DNA from: Leucosporidium creatinivorum
Taxonomy: Eukaryota > Basidiomycota > Microbotryomycetes > Leucosporidiales > Leucosporidiaceae
Length of the DNA: 64,000 nucleotides
NCBI GenBank assembly: GCA_001600635.1
Contig: BCKL01000008.1
Coordinates: forward strand, 259,830 to 323,829
Reading direction: 5' to 3'
Position numbers and translations under genes: made by a program. Shown here one piece after another: positions 23,372-36,131 of the stretch. The notes under the pieces are model-generated. The model worked only from the letters and a program-made list of their open reading frames with translations. It was not told the DNA's origin and did not search any database. Each line of letters starts with the position of its first letter. Position 1 is the stretch's first letter.

Positions 23372-23857
23372 GCGGGAGGTGCGAGGAATTGAGGTTGGAG
23401 CTGTAGAGTGCGGGTGTGGAAGTCTGTTTGTGCGTTTTCGGTTGTCGTCCATCGAGGGTGGGAGAAGCGGATCATGGGCGAGCTCGGCGATGGGATTCGG
23501 ACGTCGGCGCCGAATCGTAGACTCAGGACGGCCTACGTGAGGTCTCGTTGGCTCAGCCGCATATACCTCGGACGACCCAGAATATACAACAACACCCCTG
23601 CACCCAACAAACAGCACCTCCGCCGATTCCCTCTGCTCAACGACGATCTTCGCTTCCGAATGATCCACGAACCGGCGCCAAGGAAGGGACGCTGAAGGTG
23701 TACAGCGGGAAGCTGCTCGAGACCAGATGAAAGTGCTTCGGTAATCTCCCCGACGCCTCGTGACCCTTCCCGGAGAGAGGAGGGAACAGCAGGCGGCGAG
23801 GCGACCCTTCCCTTCCTCTCCTTTCTCTCGCCGTTTCTCGTCTGCTTGCCACAAGCC
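23372..23857 (+). promoter_or_regulatory. Gap upstream of the M43 protease gene
   Basis: 3' flank of the previous gene and promoter of the next. No supported gene; open frames on both strands lack similarity. Confidence 0.35.
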
Positions 23858-25771
23858 ATGCTCGTGCCGCCTTTGCTCGCTACGCTCACCATCTCCCTCT
23901 CGATTAGCTTCCAGGCGGCCTTCGCAGCGCCTCAGCCAGCTGCTATCGGCGTCCCTCGAGTGCTTCCCCCTCCGATCTCGTCGCCGCCGGTTCTCAACGC
24001 CAGCAACCACGTCAACGATGATCAGACGTTCGCTTTCCTCACTCAACAAGAGATTGAGGTGCACGAGCAAGGATTGTCTGCTCTCTCTCAGCCTCAGGCG
24101 TTCGCGCCTCAAGGTGAGGCGATCCGTTGTCGCCGAAAGCGAGATCGAGGCTGACGAATCTGATACAGCTGCCTGCCCCGCGGGACAGACTAGCGTCATC
24201 ACCATTCCCGTCTATGTGCACAACTTTTGGTTCGAGAACATCGCCGGCAGCAACCTGTGCTGCCCGAACCAGTACTTCTACGTAGCGCCGAGCGAGATCA
24301 AAGGTGAAGTCTGAACGTAAGACTCCCTTCTAGAGCGTCGGCTGATATTTGTACCACTTCCCCCACCACCTCACACCCACCACCTCACAGCCACTATCGC
24401 CCTCCTCAACAAGCACTTCAGCCTCTTCAAGCCGAGGTTCAAGTTCACTTTGATGGGGACGACCTACAAGAAGTACGTGCGCGAGGAGGACTGGGCGAAG
24501 GATGCACATCTCGTACTGCCACTGTGGGTTTGTCTCTGCCGCCACACGAGCAAGTGCTGACCTCGCCGTCTCTCAGAGGAGCAAAGGGGAAAGCGCAGGT
24601 AAGTTTCGGCGAAGGGTTCGGCTCCCGGGCGGCAGTGAGCAGCGTGCTGACTTCTGTCGCTCTGTTCGTTTCTTTCACTTCCGAACCGCTTTAGATCAAT
24701 CGTCTTGCTACCTACGCTCGAGTAAGGCTTCAGCGCCACTGCCTTTCGACCCCTCCTCGCCGACCTGACCCTCGCTTGCTTGACCTGCGCAGGGCCCCGC
24801 CAGTTCTCGGCCTTCTAACGCAGCCCGTCAGCTGCATATCTACGTATCTCGCGTCGACAGTGCGTCTCCCCCAACCCGTTTCTCTCCACTGCTGACCTGC
24901 TGACCTGCTCTTGCTCGGCGCAGATGCTCACGCCTTCTCCTTCCGACCAAGTACCCCCGTCACCAGCTACGATGGCGTCTACATCGGCCACTTCTTCATG
25001 GAGAGCACGTTCCTACCCTACACAACATTGACGCATGAGGTCGGACATGTGAGTCGTCGCTACCGCTGTCCGGCGTTTGGTCGAATCCGTGGGACGGTAA
25101 CTAACCCTTCCCATTCACTTACAGTGGCTCGGTCGTGCGTCTCGTTTCGGATCAGACCTCTCTCGTGCGGCTCCAGCTCACTCGCTTCACTCTATATAGT
25201 CTACCACACCTTTGAGGCGCCTGCCGGAAAGGATCCCTGTGTCGAGCCCAACGATGCTACGCACGGCGATCGGTAGGTTTTGCTTGCTCATCGGAAAAGA
25301 TCGAGGTTGATGCTGATGTCTTATCCGTCGTGGTACAGCCTCGTGGACACGTAAGAGTCTTCCTCTTTCCGCTGCGGTGGACTCGGCGCTCACTCCCTCG
25401 GCCTTCTATAGGCCTCGTTGGTCCGACAAAGGTCCCGAAAGCTCGCGCGACTGCTACGACTGGAGCAAAGTCCAACCTGCGTGCTCGGGAAAGTACACCT
25501 TAGCGTGAGTTTGCTTGCCCGGCGCTGCTCGACTTCGCCGAACTGAACCGGAGTCCCGCCTCTGCAGTGACATCAAGAAGAGCGTTGGCAACTTCCTTTC
25601 GTACAGCTACTCCAGTTGTAGGAAGTCGTTCACTACGGGGCAGCTCAACAAGATGTATCAGACCGCGACGTGAGTGCTCGGCGGCTCGGCGAAGGAGCTG
25701 AGCTTGTGCTGACATCTACTCGACGCAGATTGATCCGCAAGTTCAAGCCGACCTGTGCCAAGCTCTCCTGA
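23858..25771 (+). CDS. Secreted M43 (pappalysin-type) zinc metalloprotease
   Basis: Thirteen exons: 23858-24113, 24169-24303, 24391-24523, 24577-24598, 24695-24721, 24793-24859, 24924-25048, 25125-25134, 25200-25272, 25339-25350, 25412-25504, 25568-25669, 25729-25771; 365 residues. A signal peptide (LLATLTISLSISFQAAFA) and a pro-region precede the protease domain, which begins near PVYVHNFWFENIAG. The zinc site is HEVGHWLGLYHTF (HExxHxxGxxH), assembled from three exons; the middle one is only 10 nt and codes WLG. An in-frame alternative donor 3 bases earlier would break the motif, which decides the junction. Later Cys-rich blocks (DPC, RDCYDW, CSGKY) and YQTATLIRKFKPTCAKLS are typical. It should degrade extracellular protein. 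Confidence 0.9.
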
Positions 25772-25884
25772 GGTATAGAGTCGAAGCTGTAGTATTCTGT
25801 AATCGACCTCAGTGCATGCCGACTTGGAGGGGACCAGCGAATGCTGGCCCGAGAAGCTTCCTCTCCCGACGCTTCCCCTCGCGA

Positions 25885-26798
25885 ATGACCAGGTGCGCTA
25901 CAGCTTAGTACAACAATGTTAAGCACTACTCAAGCCCTCCTCCATACCCTGCAGGCTCTCTAACAGCCCCAACTACGCCGCTTTCCAATCCATCATCTCT
26001 CGTCTCGTCGGCGAACTCAACGACTGGCTTCTTGACCACCAGATCTTTGTCGCCGTCCAACTCATCGTAAGTGCTGTGCTCCACGATCGCACAGGTGTAG
26101 CCCTTTCACTTCAACAAGCGCTGACGCTGGCTCCCAACCCCCACAGGGACTCTCTTGCCTCTTCTTCTGGTTCCTCAACATCCGCTACGCCGTCCCTCCC
26201 GCTCCCAGCACTAACAGCAAGAAGCAGCCTAACATGGCCGAGACTGTAGGATCCATCAAGCCCGAAGCGGTGGAGCTCGAGGCGCCCAAGAGCACACCCT
26301 TCACCGTGGAGAAGCTCGCTTTGTACGATGGTAGCAGCGATTTGGGAATCTACGTCGCAATCAAAGGAGACATCTTTGATGGTGAGTGCCGGATGGTGTG
26401 GTACAGGAAGCCTGGAAATGAGCTCATCAGGCGCCTTCTCGTTGGACAGTCTCTGCTAAGAAGGAGATGTACGGTCCTGGATGCGGATACCACGTAAGCA
26501 GCTTCACAATGATCCTCTGCCGCCGCTGCTAACACGAGCCGCGATGTTGTAGGTCTTCACCGGCAAGGATGCCTCTGCCGCGCTCGGCAAGTCGTCGCTC
26601 AAGCCGGAGGACGCTCACGCCGACTACTCCAAGCTCGACGAGAGCGAGCTCAAGGTCCTGGACGACTGGTACAAGTACTTTGCCAAGGTGGGGATGCTTT
26701 CGAGCCAGAGACGCTCTCCTGCGAAAGCCGAGCATGGAGCTGACCTCGACCTCCTTCGTGCGCAGAGGTACAACATCGTCGGCAAGGTCTCCAAGTAG
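25885..26798 (+). CDS. Dap1/PGRMC-like membrane-associated haem protein (MAPR family)
   Basis: Six exons: 25885-25892, 25955-26066, 26147-26381, 26450-26493, 26553-26687, 26766-26798; 188 residues. The first coding exon has just 8 nt (ATG ACC AG). A membrane helix (IFVAVQLIGLSCLFFWFLNI) precedes a cytochrome-b5-like domain: FTVEKLALYDGSSDLGIYVA, IKGDIFDVSAKKEMYGPG, YHVFTGKDASAALGKSSL, WYKYFAKRYNIVGKV. The Tyr of MYGPG fits the haem ligand position of the family. Dap1 in yeasts binds haem and supports the cytochrome P450 Erg11 in ergosterol synthesis at the ER; the same role is likely here but not shown. Confidence 0.9.
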
Positions 26799-26979
26799 AT
26801 CCTCAATGTGTGAAATAATCAGGAATCGACTCGCCATGTCTTTGAAGGACTGTGAGCGTCCCTTCGAGAGGCGAGTCGCTCTCGGAGCTGGAGTCGTAGC
26901 AGTCTCTCAGGCTCGGAGCAGCCGGTCGACACCGTATCGTCAACAATTGAATACATCACTCCCGAGACTATGCACGACT

Positions 26980-29243
26980 CTATCCCTTCAGCGCCCTCCC
27001 CAGCCCGCTCAGATCCCACCGACCCTTCCCAACGACCGCCGAACCCGAGCCCTTCCAATCCGCTCCATACATGGCCATCAGCACTCCCGCCACTCCCACC
27101 ACCGCCAACGCTGCTCCTACGCCCACCTCCATTCGTCTCCGCCGGATCGCCTTCTCCTGGATACGCTTCCTCCGCTGCTCCCCCTGCAAATCGGCGAAGT
27201 GCTGCTCGGCCTCCTTCTCTGCTCCTCCTGCCGGCGTGACGACGACAGGAAGGACGATATCGACTCCCTTGGCGGCGATCTCGTGTGCTCCAGCGTCGTC
27301 GAGCAGGCCATCCATGCTCAGCGGCCACGTGAAGACACACGACTTCGGGCCCATGACCTCGTCGGCTGCGATCACGCCTTCGTGAGGTCCTACGAGGGGG
27401 TGAGCCTCGTACAGCTCCAGTGCACGAGCGATGAGGTCGTCGATGGATGCTGGTGGTGGGACGTAGGCGGCAGGAGAAGCGGGTGGGGAGGGCTGATGAT
27501 GGAGGTAGGCGGCGGCGGGAGGGGAGGAGAAGGCGAGGCCGGTCACGTCGGGGTCCGAAAGCATTGAGTCCTCCAGTGCGTCGAGGGAGAGGTCGAGGGA
27601 GGAAGTGGAGGACATCTCGGATGCCGAAAGCGAGACGAGAGAGTCGGCGAGAAAGGAGTTGGAGGCGGAGGAGGTCGAATCCGAGCGAGTGCGCGAGGAC
27701 ATGAGGTCCTCGTCTTCTGGGATATTTGATTGAGAAGAGGAAGGGTGCACTGGTGGAGTCTTGGGAGAGAGCGGCGCTTCGACGAAGATTGGCAGCTTTG
27801 AGAGCGTGTGGTGTAGGATAGCAGGGTCGTCGGCCGAGTCCTCGTCGAGTAGTGCCAACTCTTCCTTCTTCAGGAGGATGATCTGCGAGTAGGGAGGGTC
27901 AGCCTTGCCTTCCTCGAGGGACGAGAACTAGGTCTCGCTCACGGCGACGCCGATGTAAGAGATCATCGCTGGGTTGTGCGCGAGCAAGAAGTCGAACAGC
28001 CGAGCGATCACGTTGATGGAGGTGAGGTCGTGACTCATGAGGGTGAGAACCCAGGAGAGGGAGAAGTAGGGTAGGTCGGCGGCGCTGGAAACGGACGGCG
28101 TCAGCCTCCAAAAGCTTGTTCGACAACGTGCAGAGTTCACATCTCTACTGCCTCGACGATGTCGGGATCGACCTTGGCGAGGATGCGATGCACGAGCCTG
28201 CACGAGGATGGTCAGCGCTGGTGTCGGGCAAGCTCAATGTCCGAAGAAGCTCACCTCAAGTAGCCGAGGACGGGCTCCAGTCCGCTGCCCATGCTGTCCC
28301 TCAGACGATGCAGGCTCATCCGTTCGGCAGCCTCGAGCGAGGTTTCCTCGTCTCCCAGCGTAAGGAGCAGCACCGAAATGATCTGCAGACGGTGAAGGTA
28401 AGCTCGGCGCTTCAGAGTCGGGCATCTGGACAGACTGCGCACGTCGTGATAGCCTTGGAAGTACTGCAGCGAGGGATGACGACGGAGGGTCGTCACAATG
28501 ATGGTCTCCAGCTTGCTCCGAAGGACTTCCTTCTCTTCGGCGGTAATGTCTGCGAATGGCGCCGAGCATGAGCAAGCCGCCGAGCACTGCTCGGAGCTAA
28601 CGCACCAGTGGGATAGCTGACGAAGCTTCGGATCACATCTAGTTTGACCTGCCGCTCGTCGTTGTGCGGTGCTAGCTCTGTGGAGCCTTGCGAAGGGGTG
28701 CCAGGCCGGGACGAGGAGGTCGACTCGGCTTCGGTCTCCGCCACCGGCTCGACTGCCTTCTCCTTGCCCTTGCTCGACTTGCCCAGTAGGATCGGCCTGT
28801 GTGTTAATCATTGGTGAGCTCTATGCTCCACCTGCAGCTCAGCAGCGTGCTCGGTCGACGTACCAAACAAGGCGCCTGAGCTCCGAGCTCTCGAAACCTC
28901 CCGACTCGGATGCTAGCTGCCTGAGCTGCTGCACATTATTCGTGCCGGCGGCTACCAGGATCCGCTCCCTGCGCGAAGGTCCCGCGAGCTTGCTCTCCTC
29001 ATCGAGCGACGATAGGACAGGTGACGCTGGAGTGGGGGTAGCGATAGGCGAGCGTGAGGCCTTGCGCCGAGGTGTAGGAGTGGCGGGCAGCACGTAAGAG
29101 CCATCCATGCTGCTGTAGGCGCGGTCGGCGATTTGGAGGCGAACGGTCGAGAGACAAGCGACGAACTCGCTCGCAGGTTGATTTCCTCGCTTCTCGTGTT
29201 GGATCGCTCGCTTCACTTCAACAAGCTCAAACGAATCAGTCAT
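26980..29243 (-). CDS. TBC1D20/Gyp8-type Rab GTPase-activating protein
   Basis: Seven exons: 29243-28864, 28796-28606, 28549-28443, 28382-28255, 28197-28141, 28084-27943, 27882-26980; 635 residues. TBC domain at about 100-340: ESSELRRLVWPILLGKSS (motif A), DERQVKLDVIRSF (Asp and catalytic Arg), SLQYFQGYHD (the YxQ glutamine finger), then LPYFSLSWVLTLMSHDL and FDFLLAHNPAMISYIGVA. A disordered Ser-rich region follows, and one membrane helix close to the C-terminus (MEVGVGAALAVVGVAGVLMA), the tail-anchor layout of TBC1D20 and yeast Gyp8, which act on Rab1/Ypt1 at the ER. A Ser/Thr-Pro-rich insert separates residues about 25-75. It is divergent from the HEATR6-like gene with 115 bp between starts. 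Confidence 0.88.
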
Positions 29244-29358
29244 CTGCACAGCTCGACTAGTCGCCTACAGCTCGTCAGACCGCCAGGACCGGGGAGAGCT
29301 GAGCCGATCCGACGCGCTCTTCGTCTTCGAGCTCGGTCCAGACGGCACTTTGGTTCAG

Positions 29359-32300
29359 ATGGAGTTACCTGTAACTCAACCAGCTGTATCCAGCTCCTCA
29401 GAGCGGAGGGACAAGGTGCAGGATGTCGGCCAGCTAGCACAAACGCTCATCGTGAGTCGCGTCGCTTCTTCCGAGAGCTTGGCCGAGCTGACCAGCTCCA
29501 CAGGACCAGCGCGATACAGCGCTGGACCTTCCTCTACCTCTAATCGAGCTGATGGAGCTGCTCGTGGACTCGATACCTCAGCAACAGCCGACGGAGACTC
29601 GGGAGCTCATCGTTCGGTCGCTGCGGAGCTGCTCGACTCGTACGCTGGAGGTGAGTAGGGCTCTTTTACCATTCCAAGAACGCGCCATTGACCTCTTGAC
29701 CCAACAGGCCCACGACCGAGTGCTTCAAGGCGTCACACCCCTCCTTCTCGACCACTCCCTCTCCCTGCGCATCCAAGTCGCCGGCTGTCTACTGCAGTAT
29801 AGCAGCACAGGGACAGCTGCCGTCCTCCGCAAACATATCGCCACCATCACTACTACCATCACAAAGGCTCTCGCACCTCTACAACACACCACACAGCACT
29901 CGCCATCCAGCCTCGGCGCTCTCCGCTTCGTCTCGACCTGCCTGCGAGTACTCAACGTTCTGCTCGGAAAGCTCTCGCCGCTACCGCCAGAAGTCGTAAC
30001 ATCGTCCATCGCGCTGCTCGGGACTTGGGTCTATTATCGGCCGGGACCAGCCGGGTCGGCGAGTCCAGCGCCAGATCGAGGGAGAGGGACGCCGAGCGGA
30101 GGTGCGCTGGCTTTCGGAGTGATGGGAGGGTTTCTGCCAGCGAGTCCGCAGAAAAAGAGTACGAGAAGCATGTCGAGGAGTAGCTCAAGGAGCTCGTTGT
30201 CGGGGTGGGGATCAGAGGCCGACGAGGAGGAGGGTCAGGTCGAGAAGCGGTGAGTTGCCGCCACGGCCGTATCTTTTCTGCACCCTGCTGAGTGTCGCGT
30301 CTGCAGGCAAGGCTCTGTACAGGCTCGACTGGACGCTCTATCGTGTCTTCGTACTCTCGCCATGGTCAAGCCTCGAGCTTCAGCTCGCGCCTCGGCTCTC
30401 GCTAACCCATCCCGCCTTCGCAGAACGATCCGAAGCTCCTCTACACTCAATGGAACCTCTTCCTCGCCGACTCGCCGTACCTCCGACATCGGCCATCCCT
30501 CATCAACCTGGTCGAGAGCGATCCCTCTTCATCAGTCCGCCTCCGAGCTTGCGCCGCACTCGAGGCCATGCTCGGAGGGTCGGCGTCTTACCTCGCCATC
30601 GCGGAAGATCGGTACCTAATCCGTCATCTCGCCCTACATTCGACCGCTGACTCGTCTCCCCGTAGCCCGACCAAGGCATCTTTCACCTCTCTCTCGAGCC
30701 GACTCGGCGAGGTCGTCAGCGAGCTACACCTCAAGCTGGCGTCACTCCTCTCCTCTCCCGCGTCCAGTCGGCATCCGGAGTTCCTTCTCTCCCTTCTCCG
30801 ACTGGCCAAGACACTCGGCGAAAACTCGCCCTACGGTCGCATGTCGAGGCCGCTCGCTCAGCCTCTCGCAAGTGCGGTGCTGCCGCTGCTGAAGGCGCAA
30901 GGTGCGTGTTCCGAGTCTGACTTTCGAAAATGGAGAGCTCACCCATCTCTCCTTCAGATCCCCAATACGCCACAGCTGCAGCAAGAGCCCTCGTCGCTAT
31001 CGCTCAGAACGCTCTCAGCCATCCCATCGCCGGCAAACCTCTGCTGAACGCGGCGGAGATCGCACAACAGAGTCTGAGCATCCTGCAAGGTCCTAGCGAT
31101 CCTGACCTGGATGTGGAAGCGTGGACTCTGCTGGGGACGACAGCCAGTCGCGCTGAGGGATTCGACTTGTGAGCTGCATCCCGCTCCTCGCGCTGTCGAG
31201 CGTCGCTGACCTCTCGCATAGAACGCCTGCTCTGATAGTTCTGCACGACGGCTTCGACTCGGCTCCAATCACCGTTCAGGAAGCGCAGATGATCTTCATC
31301 GCCGCACTGTTCAAGCCGACCGCTGCTCCGACGCCTTCAGCGGCACCACCACCCCGGCTTTCCCTCCGACCTTACGCCACAAGTCTACTTCAAGTCGTGC
31401 GCGCCGCTCTCACCAGCGCTCGCTCGCCACTGCGGATCCTAGCATGCGGCGTGCTCGCCAGCCCCATCCTCGCCGAGCTGGAGGTCGCCCGACTTCCGCT
31501 TGACCCGTTCGCGGAGACGACGAGACTAGCGGAAGATGAAGAGGCGATTGTACGGGCTGCAGCTGTGAGGACGATGGGTATATTGGTCAAGTCGCCGCTG
31601 TTCGACTTGGTGAGCTGCTCGTCCCTCGCCTCTCCTCGCGCCGAGGCTGACCCGCAACGGCGCAGAGGGAGCATTCACACGTAGCCATAATCGACAAGAT
31701 CCAACGAGCATGCACGGAGGAAGATCCTGTGCGGTCGACGGCAAGCTGGTCGCTCGCCAATTGCTGCGACGTGCTGACGCCGAAGTGCGCTCGCCCATCC
31801 GCGTCGACGCAACCGCGCTGACAACTCTGACCTCTCTCAGCAACTCGGCCTTACTCGACTTGGATTCTCTGCTAGGTGCAAGCCTCGCCCTCGCAACCTC
31901 AGCGCACGGCGAGAAGGTGAGCTGCTCGCCTCCTGCGCCGAAGGCGAGCTGACGCGGTTCTCGACGTTCAGAGTCAAGCAAACGCTCTTCGCGCCATCGG
32001 ATCGACTCTCAAGGTCATCTCGCCTACCTCCACGCCGACTGTCGAGCCAACACGACTCGAAGAGGCCGTCTCTGTCCTCTGCGACGGGCTGAGAAGCGGT
32101 CCTGCCAAGGTGAGCGCTTCTCTGCAATTCGTGATACCTCGATCCATCTACTGACTCCCTCTGTTGCTTCTCGGACGACACAGGTCCGCTGGAATGCCGC
32201 CTCGGCCATCTCCAACTCACTCCTCTCGCCTCTGCTCACCTCCAGCGCCTCACCACCATCCATCCTCGCCCTCGCGCCACTCCTCCTCCTCGCGCTTTCC

Positions 32301-32676
32301 TCGACTCTCTCTTCCTCCGCATGCCCCAACTACAAAGTGCGCATCCAAGCGACTTCGGGCTTGCTCGTTGCTCGACGGGACATGTTCGGCGAGCAGGGGG
32401 CGGGAGTGGAGGCGCTTGAGACGGCGAGGGTGAGGGTCCGGGAGGCGCTGAGGGAGGTCAAGAGCGATGAGGAGGGCGTGCCGGCTAAAGAGAGGGTACA
32501 TTGGACTCAGCTTGTGCTGAAGGTGAGTTCGAGGTCGTCTTTCGCCGAGCGAGCGAGCGCCGAGCTGACCCGTAGCCTTCTCCTCCCAGCTTGAACGTTG
32601 TAGCAAACATCTCGAGTCGCTCGCTATAGCATCAGAGATTGTAGCGCTCGCCGCTCGCAGCCTCGCTCTCTCGTAG
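29359..32676 (+). CDS. HEATR6-like (DUF4042) ARM/HEAT-repeat protein
   Basis: Thirteen exons: 29359-29451, 29504-29650, 29708-30249, 30307-30364, 30424-30611, 30666-30901, 30958-31168, 31222-31609, 31666-31784, 31841-31916, 31972-32109, 32184-32522, 32590-32676; 873 residues. The protein is almost all alpha-helical repeats. Diagnostic blocks are LLYTQWNLFLADSPYLR with VRLRACAALEAMLG (DUF4042 region) and, near the end, AKVRWNAASAISNSLLSP followed by NYKVRIQATSGLLVARRDMFG, as in human HEATR6. A Ser-rich insert sits at about 215-260. The molecular role of HEATR6 is not known; it is probably a scaffold. The intron in front of NDPKLLYTQW has donor GTCAAG and a CTAAC branch. Confidence 0.85.
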
Positions 32677-32793
32677 CTCTCTCGTGGAAGTAGTAATGAA
32701 GGAAGAGGTCCTCGATCTCAGCGCCGAGCGCCGAGCGCCGAGCACCGAAGCTGCTGCCAAACCCCCTTCCTATCTCCCATCGCCGAGGCTCCT

Positions 32794-35700
32794 CTACTTG
32801 GCGTAATGCTGTTCGAAGGAGAGCGGAGCGAAACGGTCAGCGAAAGCCTTCCCCGCGCGCGCCGAAGCGAAGCCCGAAACTCACCAGCGTCCAAGTCGAC
32901 AACAACCTCCTCCTATTGACCTGATCCGAATCCAGCCCGGGGAATCCATACGTCAAGGGCGCCAGGAAGACGTACCCCGCCACCAACGCCATCACAATAA
33001 CCCCCACGGCAACGACCATCCCCTTCCCGACCTCGGCAACCTGCCTCGGTCTCCTCCTTGTTGTCGGTCCCGCGACCGAAATGGGGTAGTTGATCGTCTC
33101 GGAGGCGATGAAGTGGAAGACTGCGCCTGCTACGAGGGCGGAACAGAGGTGCGCGGGGAGGTAATGGTGTAGGAAGAGTTGGCGAGACATGGAGAAGAAG
33201 GGGAGGTAGTGGAAGAGCCAGGCGAGCATGAAGAAACCGCCCGAGTTATAGAGGCGATTGCGGGTGGCTGTTGAAACGTCAGGTTAGGCCTGGAGAGAGA
33301 GAAGAAAGCAAGAAGAGCGCACCTTTGGGAATGGGCGTCATCCCCCTCCTCTGCGCCAACTGATCCGCTCCGACCACTCCGACAAAGACACTCAACGCCA
33401 CAACACACAACCACCAACTAACCGGGTTGCCCACCATATACACCTGCTGCCTCAATTCGCCCGCTCCGGTCCAGAAGGAGATGCCCGCGAGGAGGAAAGG
33501 CCAATTAATGGGCCCCGAGGCGTAGGGGTGGGAGTCGGTGAGCCCGGCGTTGTGTTGGAGCATGGCGATTTGCAGCTCGAAGAACTTGCGGAAAAAGTTC
33601 ATCGATTTGACCTTCTTTGGCTCCTTGGGGGTGGCGGGACGGGCGCGGTCGGTCACGTCTGCGAGGTGAGGGAGGAGCGCCGAGGTCAGCTTTCGGCCGA
33701 GAGAGAGAGAGAAAGAGAGCGAAGGTGAAGACTCACTAGGATCCTTGATCACCTCATCAACAACCCAGAATGTCGACTTGTCCTTCAAGTTCTTATTCCC
33801 ATTCACCTCCTGCTGCTTATAAGCCCACTCGGGCAACAACGGATCCTGATGCGTCCACATGGCGACCCTCGTATTGATATGCACGAGTTGAAAATGACTG
33901 CTCTTGGTCATCCACTGCTGCCCTTCATGCGCATCATCAATCTCAATCTTGAACCTCGTATCGCTCTGTTGCTCCTCGTTGACGCCGTCCCAGGTCGTGA
34001 ATTCGGTGTTGGTCGCCAGAGTGGGGCAAGCTACGTCGTGCGTGAGGAGGGTCGTGTTGGTGAGGACGTGACGGAGGGTGATGATGTCGTGTTGGCGAAC
34101 CACGCGGCCTCGACCGGTCTCGGGGATCTCTTTCGTCGGCTCGACGATCCAGTGGTTGTTGGTGTCGTTGAAGTTGTAGGCCGTGACTTGCTGGCCTGTG
34201 GAGTGGAGAAGAGCGCGAGTTAGCGACTTATCGACGACAAGGAAGAGAAGCGAGAGAAGACACGCCGGCCGAACTGATCCTCCCGTCGTCGTACTTAAGC
34301 GGGTACCTATCGACATGCGAGTGGAGGAAGGCCTTGGTCCCGCGGTGCTGGAGCACGATCGTATCGTAGTAGCGGATCTCTGTTGTCGGCCAAAAGTCAG
34401 CTCGCTCGCCTCGTCTCTCCACCGACCGAACTCACCCTCGGCGTTCAAAGTCAATGGGCTGTCAAGCAGCGTCTGCTGGAACGCAGGGCTCATGAACTCG
34501 TCGCCGGTGCCACTGCGGTTGAGGACGGTGAAGTGGACCCAGAACCAGAAGAGGTAGACGACGGCGGGGACGAGGATGAGGCCGAAAGCGCGGGCCAGGA
34601 AGTGCTTGGCGACGTGTTCCTGCTCACGAGTGGAGCGGAGTCAGCGCTCAAAGCTAGGGAGGGGAAGGTAGTGGGGGAGAACGCACGATGGTGAGCCCTC
34701 GCTTGATGTCGAGGAGGTTCCAGAGATCAATCACGACGGCCGTGCCGACGGTGCAGAATGCGAAGAGGCCGACCATCTTGCAGGAGATGGTAAGACTGAG
34801 GAAGACTCCCGTGAGGATCATCCACGTCCACCAGGGCTTGGTGAACTCGCTGTGTAATTGACGCAGAGGTCAGCTCGGCGTTAAGAAAGGAGAAGGAAGG
34901 GCGACGAACGAGTAGCGGAGCTTGTGGAAGCGGATGTAGGAGTAAAAGGCGATGGACATGAAGAGGACGAGAGGGGCGTCGAGGAGGATGAGGCGCGTTT
35001 GCGTAACGTGAGCGTTGTCTGCCGCAGAACGAGAGTTAGCCTTCGTCGAGTCGTTTCTCGAACCTCATACCAACTCACCGATCAAGACCAGAGCCGCCGA
35101 GAGCACACCAACAACCCTAGGGTATCCCGACTCCCTCATAATGCCATAAACGACCGGCGGGACGAGCGAACCGAGGATAGCAGGCAGGACCCTCAAGCCG
35201 ATATAAGGGACCTTGTTGTCGACGTAGGACTCGCCGATGTTCTCGAATTCGTAGTGCCCGTCGTAGCCGATGACCCAGCCGGCGAAGGCGAGCAAAAGCT
35301 TGGCTCTGAGAGGGAGAGGAAGCTGTGAGTTCGAGCTGAAGGAGCTGCGAAAGGGAGGGGAGCTCACAGTGGTGGGTGGACATCGAAGAAGAACTCGCGG
35401 CGGATATAGTAGGAGGCGAACTTGCCAAAGTGGACCTCGTCGAACCTATACGAGCGCAGGATCAGCAGCGAGCTCGCCGCGAAAGAGGGAGCAAGCTACG
35501 TACACGACTCCAGCGGGATGGTCGATACGCCAGAACCTAAGCGCTGCTGCCAGGAGAAAGATGACACCGGCAAAGAGCCACTCGACCCTCGGGTTGTCCT
35601 TGACGTCCTCCTCGAAGCCCTGCAGAAGCCCGAGCGGTCAGCTCCACGTCGAAACGAGCGCGTAGAGCTCTGCTGAGGAGCAGGAGCATTGAGAGAGAGC

Positions 35701-35892
35701 AGGGCCTACTTTGTCGAGTAAGGAGGTAGCTTTTGCAGTAGCCTGTGCTGTAACAAAGTCGTCGTCGCGTTTATCGAGGCGCGAGTCTGGTTGACGAGCC
35801 GAGAGGGGTACGGTCGAGAAGGGAGGGGTGCCAGGGGTTGCGGTGGCCGTCTTGCGGTGTAGGAGACGGTCCTGCTGGGTAGCAGAGGACAT
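32794..35892 (-). CDS. PMT4: Dolichyl-phosphate-mannose-protein mannosyltransferase, PMT4 subfamily
   Basis: Twelve exons: 35892-35710, 35619-35504, 35445-35368, 35305-35079, 35018-34910, 34849-34687, 34619-34436, 34379-34266, 34195-33737, 33658-33323, 33267-32885, 32808-32794; 788 residues. It transfers mannose from dolichol phosphate to Ser/Thr of proteins entering the ER. Visible: N-terminal helix, catalytic loop [20 protein letters not shown] with [23 protein letters not shown], then the lumenal MIR region ([26 protein letters not shown]), and C-terminal helices with [37 protein letters not shown] / [12 protein letters not shown] fit PMT4 rather than PMT1/2. The intron at 34265-34196 begins GC. 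The last exon is 15 nt (HYAK, stop). Confidence 0.93.
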
Positions 35893-36131
35893 TGTCGGCT
35901 GACTAGCAGCTGCGCCGAGCTCGGAAGAAGGAGGTCGGAAAGAGGGTCTCGGACGCGTCGAAACCGAAGGTGGTGGTTCGAGCGGGCGCTGCTCTCCTTC
36001 CTACTTTTACCTCGCCTTGTTCAACCCCGACTACAGAACCTCTCAGACTCTTTTATTCTCTACCGCCGAGTAATCCACACCACACGCTCTCTCTACCGCC
36101 TCTTCTCCTTCGTCGCTCCCTTTCTTACAAG
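35893..36131. promoter_or_regulatory. 239-bp bidirectional promoter, PMT4 / HMG-CoA synthase
   Basis: The two start codons are 239 bp apart and divergent. A CTTTTATTCTCTACC stretch near 36048 is the only AT-rich spot; no further element was recognised. Confidence 0.5.

Noticed and set aside
23282-24205. 307-codon minus-strand frame across the M43 protease start
   Set aside because: Antisense to a signal peptide and pro-region that are well supported on the plus strand.
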